Below are positions 1-10,535 of a DNA stretch of 64,000 nucleotides, piece after piece. The stretch is taken from assembly GCA_033807775.1 (NCBI GenBank), contig CM066322.1:21875001-21939000 (forward strand), read 5' to 3'. A program made the translations under genes and the position numbers. A model generated the notes under the pieces. The model was not told the origin of the DNA, did not search any database, and saw only the letters and a list, made by a program, of their open reading frames with translations. The stretch's first letter is position 1, and each line of letters opens with the position of its first letter. Source of the DNA: Saussurea involucrata (Eukaryota; Streptophyta; Magnoliopsida; Asterales; Asteraceae).

Positions 1-514
1 TGGTTGTTTAAGAGAGGATGATTGTGAGTGTCGTTTGTCCTGTTTTGGGTTGATGCATCATCGCACCAACCTCACTTGTTTATGATTGTCTTCCTGATAA
101 GTCAATATCTTCGCCTACCTTGATTCATTTACTGGATCATCTCACATGATGCGAACACTGAAATCAAATGAATCGTAGTTGAAGGATTGGTTGCAGTATT
201 TAAATAGGTTAGGATTTAGGACTTATTCGATCGATTACGATTTATGTTTCTATTTCAGTTTGTACATGTTAGAGAATGTACCCATTTATCGAATGCACTC
301 ACTAGATATATATCTGTGGACTTCATTGTACAATAATTTTGGACACCGAATTTTATTTTCTTGCTCGTGTTTAATGAAGTTCGACCTGATGCTTAATTGC
401 GTGAAACTGTAAGTGCCTACTTCGTCAAAACCAAATTACAGATGCCATAAAGCATAGGTGCTTTTTCAACTCAACATCCTTTCAGCTTCACCATAGCTTT
501 GTGGTTGTTTTCTA
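1..514. other. Non-coding flank with a repeated leader motif
   Basis: No convincing gene. Bases 1-60 resemble 500-558 and more loosely 3228-3262 (shared core 'gaggatgattgt' followed by related text), so this is one of three diverged copies of a short sequence that elsewhere lies just beyond the 3' end of the OTU gene. The rest looks like ordinary AT-rich intergenic DNA. Confidence 0.5.
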
Positions 515-1690
515 GAGGATGATTGTGAGTGTTGTTTGTCTTGTTTTGGGTTGAAGATGGAGCTCTACATCAGAATAGCTTGTTAATGCATAATCAATTA
601 AGACTTGTCCATGATCAAATACACTAAAGTGGAGCAAGGAAGTTTATTGAATAATAAAAATGCCACTATGTTCATATCTATTAAGCAGATAATTGAAGAG
701 GGATGAAAGCATCAAGTGTGAAGAAGCTTAGAAATTTGTGATCTTATACAGAGCCAGAAGGGGTAGTATTTAAGATCTGCAAAATCTATTATAGTATATT
801 ACTAATTGCTAGTAAGTTAGAAAGGGAATATACATAACCGAAACAATGGGAAACAATTGAAAACGAATATGAAATCTATACAGCATCCTAAACTAAAGCT
901 CTTATATAGTCTTTGTACAAGAAGTCAGATGAAGCTGTAAGACAAACAGTTCACCTGTTACAGCCTCGAAATGCCTGCATTCAACTCCCAAGCATCCATG
1001 GTCGGCAACTCTGTTTACAAAAACAATTATATTAATCATAGAATCCATTTTGTTATCACAAAAACTGTGAAGTTAAAACCAAACCAAACCAAACCAAACC
1101 AAACCAGCCCATTACATCTCACCCGGAGGTGGGGTTTTAGGATGTAGACACACTTGTCTTCTACCCTAAATGTGGGATCTTTGTGTTTTTTTGGGGGTGG
1201 GGTGGGATGTACGCATATTTTTGTCCTCTACCACAAAAGCCCATCATATCTCACCCGGAGGCGGGAGACTTTGCCTCTATCCTAGAAGAACAATACAGCT
1301 CACCCGAGCTGAGATCTTTGTGTGTGTGTGTGTGTGTGTGTTGGGGGGTGGGGGGGTATGGACGTGTCATCTACCCCCGAAAGTATTTCATAGCTAGTAT
1401 TGAACGATCTTTATCTTGGCAGCAACATGCCAACACGGAATCTTCTCCGGGAAAAGAAGTTCATGACCCGCATTGCTCCATCAGGCTTTCGCCCATTGCG
1501 GAAAATTCCCCACTGCTGCCTCCCATAGGAGTTTGGGGCGTGTCTCAGTCCTAGTGTGGCTGATCATCCTCTCGGGCCAGCTAATGTATGCATAAACATC
1601 AAGATTTTGACATATAAGATATTTGAGAATGTTTGCTTGCCACAAATTGAGGTGATCTAATTTTCTTGAAATTTAGATATTTTTGGACGT
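515..1690 (-). pseudogene. Truncated duplicate of the OTU gene 3' end
   Basis: Bases about 580-1035 match about 3275-3640, and 1611-1690 match 3652-3733, i.e. the 3' flank, last exon and part of the last intron of the OTU gene downstream. In this copy the last exon has lost about 26 bases, between the CCATGG and ATGCTT that border the missing part in the intact copy, so its reading frame is broken. About 550 bp (roughly 1056-1607) are inserted relative to the intact copy; they contain a CCAAA repeat, two variants of a 'cacccggagg' sequence, a (TG)n run and a plastid rRNA fragment. No start or other exons are present, so this is a dead partial copy. Confidence 0.75.
1441..1583 (-). pseudogene. 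Plastid 16S rRNA fragment in nuclear DNA
   Basis: On the minus strand this reads as the conserved region around bacterial 16S position 300-450, including the block used as a universal primer site (CTGCTGCCTCCC, + strand 1513-1524) and the plastid-type stretch GGGGAATTTTCCGCAATGGG. Compared with the plastid gene as I remember it, about 22 nt are missing between AATGC and GGGTC, with several substitutions such as CCCATAGG for CCCGTAGG. Both ends stop abruptly. This is a decayed nuclear plastid insertion (NUPT) and not a working rRNA gene. The sequence fits plastid better than mitochondrial 18S. Confidence 0.88.
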
Positions 1691-1812
1691 GAACTTTTTT
1701 ACAAAAGGAGTAGAAATTAAACAGAATAATTAAATGCTATAATTAGAACATGGGTGTATTGCCGTTATTAACTAGTTTGCTTCATCTGACGTTTGTAGAA
1801 GAGAGTGGATGA

Positions 1813-1823
1813 GTCCCACATCG
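1813..1823 (+). promoter_or_regulatory. Upstream sequence element (USE) of the U2 gene
   Basis: GTCCCACATCG matches the plant snRNA upstream element RTCCCACATCG exactly and lies about 70 bp before the U2 start, the usual place. A TATA-like CATATGAAA follows at 1856-1864, about 30 bp before the start. In plants the spacing between USE and TATA decides the polymerase; the gap of about 33 bp here fits the RNA polymerase II type, as expected for U2. The TATA box is weak. Confidence 0.85.
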
Positions 1824-1889
1824 GCTGAGTGAAGGCTACAAAGGCCACAGGAAGGCATATGAAAGGCAAGGCAGTAGAAGGGAGAAGGC

Positions 1890-2088
1890 ATACCTTTCTC
1901 GGCCTTTTGGCTAAGATCAAGTGTAGTATCTGTTCTTATCAGTTTAATATCTGATATGTGGACCATCGGTTCACTCGATATTAATCTTATTTTTTATGGG
2001 GAAAGGTCCATCACAATAGCTTGCTATTGGGGTCTTTAAGCGTTGCTTTAGCGTTACACTATTGCTTTAGCCTGGCGCACCCCTCCAA
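1890..2088 (+). ncRNA. U2 spliceosomal snRNA gene
   Basis: The RNA starts ATACCTTTCTCGGCCTTTTG, the invariant U2 5' end. It contains the branch-point-pairing segment GTGTAGTATCTG, the conserved stem-loop II region (TTAATATCTGATATG), a U-rich Sm-like site (TATTTTTTA, about 1989-1997), the conserved TCCATCACAATAGCTTGCTATTGG stem-loop (given in part) and the terminal GGCGCACCCCTCCAA. Length of about 199 nt agrees with plant U2 (about 196). U2 pairs with the intron branch site in the major spliceosome. The 5' half is essentially invariant; the 3' stem-loop region is more diverged, as in many members of multi-copy U2 families. The intact USE argues for a transcribable gene, but a weak TATA leaves room for a recently silenced copy. 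Confidence 0.93.
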
Positions 2089-3234
2089 TAATAAACCAAA
2101 TGTTAGTTCCCAAAACTTTTCTACGCCTTAATAATTGCTGCTAAGGTGTGGTTCGGTTTATTTTTTGTTAAAACCTGAATGCATATAGTCGTCAATATGG
2201 TAACAGGTAAATTGTTGTTGGGCTGAATAAACTGTTCGATTGTCATAAATGATCATTTTATCCTTTAATATATATTTTTGAACAATAGTAATTTAAATAC
2301 CTTTTAAATTAAAACAACGTGTTTTATAATAATAATAATATGAATTAAATATTGTTTAGAATCATGATTATATTATACATTATCTTTTCATCTCCTTATC
2401 TAAGAACAATGGCAGTCATCACCTTGCTCTCTCGCCATCCCCATCATCTTGGTAGGCATCTTGTTTACTACAACAAAAGGCTACTGTATCCATTAAGTCC
2501 CCCTCCATCTTTGAGGTTTCAAGGCACATATCTAAATAAAAAATCAATTTCTAGCTGGAAAAAAATCGGTCAGAGTGTACAAAACCCAAAACCCAGATCT
2601 ACAAAAACAAAGATCCAAGGAGAAAAGAGAAGATGCAGATTGTTTTCTTCTGCAATAAACAACCATAGAGTGTACAAAATCACTTCTTTTTGTACTTGCA
2701 GGAAACATGGAAGAAGAAACAATATTTATAAACAATATTCAAAAGATTCAAAATGTCTAAAATAGAGTAAAAATACGGAACCGATGGTTCTGGTTCTAGT
2801 TCTCATTTTTTTGGAACCGTTACCCGTTGAGTACCCGTCGGGACCGCTACTTTTAATAAAAAATATTTATAAATTTATAATATGTGAATATTTAATAACT
2901 AAATTTCTTACAAACGCTATTGTGTTTTAACCCTCACAGGCAAAAAGATGATAGATAGTGAGACGTTAAAAGCTAAAAGCAATATGGGACATATATAAAT
3001 ATTTGACTTTATTTATGCAAGTCTGTTACAATGAAGTCAATATTAGGCAAATGTTTAAGTTGCTGGTAAACACCAATCAAAATGCCAGGTGTCAGGTGTA
3101 TTCGTTCAACTCGGTGTATTCGTTCGACTATTATACTATGTCTCGTGTGATGTTGCCATTGTGATTGGTTCCACTCGCATACAGGCTGCATGGCAACTCA
3201 ACTTTCTTTCATGATCGCCACAACTTTTATGGTT
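2089..3234. other. Intergenic DNA, no gene seen
   Basis: AT-rich sequence between U2 and the OTU gene tail. About 2774-2850 holds short GGAACC/GGTTCC-type repeats loosely like the hAT-like MITE at 13396. No ORF here shows a recognisable family. Confidence 0.5.
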
Positions 3235-3552
3235 GTTTCATCTTAGAGGATGATTGTTAGTGTTCAGCTACTTGTTACTGCATAATCAATTGAAGAGGGA
3301 CGAGAGCATCAAGTGTGAAGAAGATTAGATCAACAGAAGGGGTAGTATTAACATGCAACAATTTTGATTATGTTTTCTGCAAAATCTAATCTAGTTGTAC
3401 TAATTGCTAAGTTAGAAAGGGGAATAAACATAATTGAAAGCGAATTTGAAATCTATACAGCATCCTAAAGCTCTTATATAATCTCTGTACAGTACAAGAA
3501 GGCAGATGAAGCTGGAAGATAAATAAGCTGTTCACCTGTCACACCCTCCCAT

Positions 3553-6500
3553 TCAACTCCCAAGCATCCACCACTTTTTCTTCTTCCTCTGCTCCATGGT
3601 CGGCAGCTCTGTTTAAGAAAATTATTATATTCAGCAAAAAATCCATTTTGTTATATAAGATATTTGAGAATGTTTGCTTGCCTCAAATTGAGGTGATCTA
3701 ATTTTCTTGCAATTTAGATATTTTTTCGATGTGAATAGGTAACGTTATAGACGTAGTAGATCATATGACTTACCTCCTTCAGGATAAATTGAATTGTAGT
3801 GCACCTCAGCCCAAAAACTCAAGAAGATGACTGCAGAAAATTAAGGCCACATGGCATTTAGCAAAACATGCCAAAGTTAACATAACGAATGCATGATGAA
3901 TAACCAAAGAACCATCTTCATGATAGAGGTTACATTGTTGTAGCAAGTTTAATGAACTCGTACGACAATGGAGTATGAATCTGCAAAATGCATGCTTTTA
4001 TTCTAGCAGATAATATTTCCTTTTGAATGCTGCTGAAATAAAACGAGAATAGTTTGTAGAACTTACTTCTCTTTGAATTTTGAGCACATGGAAGAATCTC
4101 TATGTAACAAGTATCTTTATACGAAGTTAAGACGAATATCTTGACTCCAAACTGCAATTATTAATGACGGAGGTCAGTCATGTGTCAAAAGACTATAACA
4201 GAGACTAGATTATCAATACGACAATAGGAAATCAAAAAATCTCTTTGAAACTTAAGAAAGCAAAAATACTTGAAAGACTGAACCATTTTGGAAACCCTAC
4301 ATGACTTATCTTATGAAAATGGTCCTTCCAAGTAATTAAATATTCGAACTTAATTAAACTCCATCTCATGTAAGCACGCTTACACAAATAATTTCAAAGG
4401 AAACACAAGGCACCGACCAACTATTCACATAAATTCCAAAAGGGAAAGTATCAATATCAGAAACATGGGAGGTGGTGAGAGATCAATCACTGAAATACTA
4501 GAAAAGTGGTTTTTCAGTGAGTGCTATAAGAAGAAGATTGTGTATACCGCATCAGCAGCAGCCTGCAACGTGACATGATCCCCCCACTCGCCAGCCCTAT
4601 AATGGTTTTGATTTAGATATTAGAAATACAAACCAAACAAACCCAATATATTCCACACAGAGTAAGGTCTAGGAATGGTAAAATATAGGCAGACATTTCC
4701 TATACGACAAGGGAAGTAGAAACTTGGACATTAGAAATGAAAAAGAAAAACAAGTGAACTTGTAACGTACGTGCTGATTTTTCTCAAGTACTCATCATAA
4801 GCCATGGGAACATAAGCAGCATACAGTTCCGGATAAAACTTGAGCTGATGAAAAAAAAACAATCGGATACCATCATTATCACGATACTGTAAGAGTTAAC
4901 AATGCCACCAATATAATAATTTCATTTACTCAACCTACCTGATGAACAACTTGTTCTCTCACAAGCTTGTGGTGCTCACTCGAGCGGTAAATTTGATCTG
5001 ACAAGGAGCGAAACTAAACAAAAAATGTGAAAGAATAATAAGAGAAAGTCCAATGCCTGATGAGTTTTATTGAAATCTCGTTTCTAGAAACACCAGATAA
5101 AAAAAATCTCTCAAATACCATGTATTTCTTTCAGACATGACAATTAGCGTTTATTTTTACATATTACTGCACAATAAAGAGTGAAAGAATATTGGTAGTA
5201 AGAATCGTGTGAGGTACAAACCTGGCAGTTACCATCTCCTGAAACTTTTAGTTCAACTAGTTCATAAAGTTGCAATCTGGAAAGATCAAACTCTTTATCA
5301 TTGGAAAGCACATAGCATGAAGGAGAACAACCGAATATTGAAGTCATTATAATTTATAATCACCCATAAACAATTAAAAACCATGATAGAGCTGTAAGAG
5401 TACAAGAAAAATGACCTGTCCATTAGCCTCTGATGATCTGATGTTGCTTCATCGGCAGAGGGCACTTCTCCATTTACCTTAGGGACATGCTGCATATACA
5501 CAATGTTTTATACAAAGATCCCAGCAAAGAATATACAATTAATCTGTGTGCCCTAGAAGTTATAAGCTACATAATGGTTAAAATGATTTAGAACTATGAA
5601 ATAAACTTGTGATGAAAATATCACCAGGTTAGTATATTTATTGGGGAAAGGCAAAGCAACCAAAAATCTTAAAAAACAAGAAAAAGACACGTGATACGTT
5701 TAGAGCCATAACAGATGATACATGCACTAAGGGGCTATTTACTTGGTGCTGATTGTCTCTTACCGGGTAAGAGATGATGTTGTTTATCTGTGCTTCTAAC
5801 TGACTGAGTCGGCCAGTATGTCACTAACCGAGTAAACCAGTGCTTACCTAATTTACTTTTATCAATAAGCACTTACTACAAAATACTTGGTAAACAACCA
5901 TTTTCAGTTGGCACTCTTAACTGGCTAGCGCTTACCCAATTTCCTAAATTCAACTTTCCAGAGTTAGAAGCGAGAAAAAGACTTACACGGATGGGAACCA
6001 TTTGATTTATCCTCTTTCCTACTTCACCATCAAGAGTAGACTCATCTGCCATCTCAGGGGAACATGATTGATTATCATCATCACCTGACCTTTCTTCAAA
6101 AGATAAGTTGCATGTTCTGTTTTCATTTTCCAAATCTTGTTCATGAATGCTCTCAAGCTCTGCAGTTTATAACAGATTTATCAAAATATATTCCAAATAA
6201 GAAAGAAAGTCTACGGACTTTTGATTTTACCCGGTACTATAATTACCATGTCTTTTTGAAGGGGCAAGCCAATCTTGAGCAAGTACAGATTCTTTCTGAT
6301 CCTCCTCATGTGATCCATGATTCTCCCCCAACGTAAGTCGTGACAATTCTTCTTGAAAAGCACGTGCAATCATCTCATCGTTCTCAATATTGGCAGGATT
6401 CGATACAAAATAACCTTCGCTCACATACTCAACACTAGAGAAATCTTTGTCATAATGAGTAAAGGCACCAGGAGATCCAGCATTAGATACAGAACAAATG

Positions 6501-6559
6501 TCCATGAGATGATGAAGACCCCATCTAACAACATCAGGATCTTGTTCATGAAAAGTCAT
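3553..6559 (-). CDS. OTU-family deubiquitinating cysteine protease
   Basis: Ten coding exons on the minus strand: 6559-6247, 6159-5987, 5489-5416, 5276-5222, 5013-4939, 4844-4771, 4596-4548, 4151-4067, 3830-3774, 3608-3553. All introns are GT-AG and all phases join, giving 336 aa. OTU proteases cleave ubiquitin chains. The OTU domain is at about residues 187-318: the catalytic motif DGNC has Asp201 and Cys204, and the His is His310 in the segment WAEVHYNSIYP. The N-terminus (DPDVVRWGL) and the lysine-rich tail ending KKKKWWMLGS match the plant subgroup of Arabidopsis OTU9-12 as I remember it. I chose Met6559, just before TFHEQDPDVVRWG; Met6565 is two codons upstream and in frame. A non-coding first exon ends at 7043. 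The function is predicted from intact catalytic residues. Confidence 0.92.
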
Positions 6560-7042
6560 CTTCATGTAAAGATTTGAGTAAATAGCTAATCTCGACTGCT
6601 TCTTCAACTAAACCAAAGGATGAACAGTCATGAGCTAAATGGAGATAAATATGTGGCTTTATTTATCACAAATCATTCATGATTAAATAGCACTTTCATG
6701 TTGCATATGATTAAGCTTGACAATCTTTAAAAAAAAACCTAGATTATTTACAATAACATGAATAATAAGAAGACACTAGCAAGAAAAATCCATCACGTAA
6801 TTTATAGAGATAAACTTTTAAAATCGATTATTTCCAGATATATTTAAGAAAACTATCAAACCCTATCCCTAAATCAAACATTCTTACAAAACCCCAAAGG
6901 TTCAATCCAAATCACTGAAGCGGAGCAAGTACAACTAACCCTACGACCTTATACTTTCGATTTTTTAACTCGATTACCGTGTGTATCCATATAAATTCAG
7001 AGACTAGTTACCTTACGATTAATTAAAACTCGAAGAACATAC

Positions 7043-7110
7043 CTTGAAAACTATAATCGGCGAAACCTGGAACGCATAAGGAGGAAATCCGGAGAGTGGT
7101 GGGAACGCGC
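7043..7110 (-). other. 5' UTR exon of the OTU gene
   Basis: On the minus strand an exon-like segment ends with TTTTCAAG followed by the donor GTATGTTC (GT at 7042-7041), and a good acceptor (TTTGGTTTAG) lies just before 6610 ahead of the first coding exon. The outer limit of about 7110 is approximate; the transcription start cannot be fixed by eye. Confidence 0.6.
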
Positions 7111-8185
7111 CACCATCAAACGCTTTTCAACGTAAAGAAATTTGATTGTGAAATTAAAAAAATGCGGCAGAACAACCGTCTAAGTCGGCGGCTTTCCAGA
7201 AAATCGGTTACGCAGGTAGGAGGAGTGTGGGACCCTCTTTTAAGTAATCGAACGAGGATTCTTAAACGGAACCGTTACTTCACCTGGTCCTGGGGTTTAA
7301 CGCCGTGACGGCAGCTTAGAATATGGGCTAAAAAGCTAGCTTTGGCCCAAAAGTAATTAAGTATCCAGCCCAAAATCGAGTTGGGCTCATTACATCTTAG
7401 AAGGTATGTGCGAGTGCGACCATCAAGTAGTAGTACTTGATATTAATTTCAGGTTTTTAATGTTGAAAATCAAAATATTTAGATTTGAACCAATAAAAAT
7501 AGTTATGGTAAGATAATAAAATAACTATTAATTAATATAAAGGAATCCGACGACATGGCCCGACGAGCTGTGCTTGCATGGCCAAGTCGCATACAACCAA
7601 TTTGGTATCAAGGGAGTTTACCTAGCGACCATACCACAAGTCACCACAGTAAATAGCGACAACCAATATAAATAGGTATGTGGATCAAACTAATACGATA
7701 ATTTTTGTGTAAAAACAACCCAACAACAAATGCGGATAAAAGTAATCTAGATGTTGCACAACAAGCTCTAAAGAAGAGATGCTACCCAGAAAGATAAATA
7801 GCAACTAAATATACATGTTGGAACCTGCTTTCTCTGCTCAAAACTCTTTTAAAGCGTAATCTAAAGAGATTTCACGTATATAATCATAGCCAAAAAATAT
7901 ATATATCTTTCGAGAACCAAAATTCAGCATATGTACATACAGACCAGGTCCTATACATAGCCTCATACCATGTTAATTCTCTACCAACTGCCATCATCAT
8001 CCATCATTTACAGTTCTCTCAATCTTTACAAGATATAAAAAAACCATATATATATATATACTATCACCCCATCATCTACATATCAACCTTCTCTATGCCC
8101 CTAACCTCTATTACCACCATACAGATCAGGCTTACTCAACTTTATTGTTCAATTAGTGTCTCCTTATTAGTCTCTGATCCATGTC
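7111..8185. other. Intergenic: OTU promoter side and Pumilio 3' flank
   Basis: Both neighbouring genes run on the minus strand, so this holds the upstream region of the OTU gene and the 3' UTR and flank of the Pumilio gene. Short AT dinucleotide runs occur near 7897 and 8047. No further gene is visible. Confidence 0.55.
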
Positions 8186-10494
8186 TCAAGAACTAGAAGT
8201 CGTGGTAGTCGATGATGCAATGTGCCTTTCTGCAAATAAAAAAGTAACCAAGAATATATATATATATATCGTCATAGAAAATCAAGAAATCTTGAACTAG
8301 TTTGTTTTACAACATGTTTCTCACCTCCCGAAGTGATGAGCTTTTCGACACGAGAGACAATGTGTTTACCAAATGTGTACCGCTTCAGAGCAGCCAAATG
8401 GACCTTTATACGCGACAGGATCAGTTCGCGGCTCTGGTCATCGCAGGTTTCTAGAACCTTCTGCACCACGTAATTTCCAAAAGGGTCTTTCATCATTGCC
8501 TGTATTACAACAACCTTACTTAGTTACGCAGCAAGGGTTTGATCTGATCTCATACGCAATGATCTAGTAAATTAGCCGGAAGAGAAATTTGCTTCACCTG
8601 TAACGGTTCATTTTCATCTGTGGACCCCAACATTTCATTCACGAGAATTTGGCGCTCTTCTGGGCTGCCATAAGTCAAGCATTTCTCAACAACATTTGAA
8701 GCAAACTTCTGCAGACTCATCTTTACTATTTGTCCAGTCAGCTTGCTGATAACAGCTGATCGCTCGTGTGGCTTACCATGTTGCAGTACATGCTGATCAA
8801 GCAACGATGTCAAGATAGATACAGATCTTAGTTATATATTCATTAATGAATACAAGTCAAAAATATGGTCTGATGTAAGAGGTTGAAAGCTTCCAAAATG
8901 TTAGTTAAGAACCCTTTTTTCTTACACTTTTTTACTTACCTGAATAACATAATTCCCATATTGGTCTTGTGCTAGAGTACAAACTGAGTTCATGATTTCA
9001 TCCATTACAACTTGTGTATTTGGATCATCACAGTGCTCCAAAACCCTCTGTTGATATCAAATTCAATTAATATTTCACAAAAGTTTCCAATAAAAGCATC
9101 AAAGTAAATAATACTGATAAGTTTTTTTTACCTGTATGACCCGACAACCATAAGGATGTGATGAAAGAGAAACAACTTGCCCAAAGAAAGATGAAATTAT
9201 GAACTGAATCTGATCTTGAGACACGCATTCAATACATTTCTGGACAACGTGATTACCATTCTGGTCACGAACACATTTCATGACTGAACCATTAAGCTCA
9301 GCAACCAGTTGGGTCTGCTGATCAACATCAACCACTTCCAATGCCTGAGTATAGATAGAATCTTTAGTAAAGACTTTGTGCTTTCTACTTTTTAATGGAA
9401 AAGGAAACAAGAAATAAGTAATTAAGAGACCAGTTTCAGATTCAGAGCTCAATTAATCACCTTCTGAACGACTCTGCAACCATACATTTGAAGACTAAGA
9501 GGCAAAACATGACCGATAAGTTGACCACCTAACTCTCTTCTTTGACTTTCTGTTCCATGCTCAAAAAACTGCGTATTTATGCATGACATGTTAATTTATA
9601 GTTATAAATAAGCAGTTTTCAAATGAATGGATGATAAATATACCTTTTGTATGACATAATTCCCAAAAACATCGGTCATCAAACTACGAGCATGAGGAAT
9701 AATCTCCGGGAATATCATGTTCTTTTCTTCGACTGTGGCTGTTTCAAGCTTCTGCTGAATAAATCGGCTTCCATACTGATCCGTGCTACAACAAACAAAA
9801 AAAAACCGCAGGCAATGATGGATCGTTTTGGAGAAAAAAAACCCCGAAAGAACAGCTAAGCATACCTGAACTCAATGACATGATCAACAACATCAGATAG
9901 CTCAAAAGATTTGGTTTTATTGTTCTTGAGCTCATCTAACAACGATGAAGCATATCTTCGGTCTAAGTTAATGTCAGCTTGTGGATTCCACGATCCAGGA
10001 ACTCCGCCCACTGAATTTCTGAAAGGGGGACCAAAGTGGATGGCCCGTTCTTGTTGTGACAATGTTCTAGATCCTGTAAGGGCAGAATTGTCCACTAAGT
10101 TTCCCTGATACGGCATCCCACGACCATATGTGGGATTCCCGTATAGATGATTTAAGCTGCCGGATCTACCAAAAAGTGGCGAACCATATTGTTGATTCTG
10201 TTGAGCAAGAAGTGCTTCCAGATACACTTTTTGAAGAGCTTGCATATCTTCATGGCCATGCGAAACAACAAAGTTATTTTTCCCCCGAGGAAGAGTACCC
10301 GAGCTAGTTGCCCCATAGTCAGAAGACTTTAGCATGTATTGACCATGCCCGGAATCCATGGCTGGTGAATGAAGGCAAGATGATGCCGGATAGTTACTTC
10401 GTCTCAGAAATTGCCTCTTTCCAGAAGCGTTTAAAGTTGAAGCTGAAAAATACAAATTAAAAGGCAATATACAGAGCGTAAACCAAACAAACCC

Positions 10495-10535
<41 letters not shown>

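Noticed and set aside
1170..1554. Overlapping ORFs of 75 and 123 codons
   Set aside because: The sequence is a (TG)n run, diverged repeats and an antisense plastid 16S fragment, not a protein gene.
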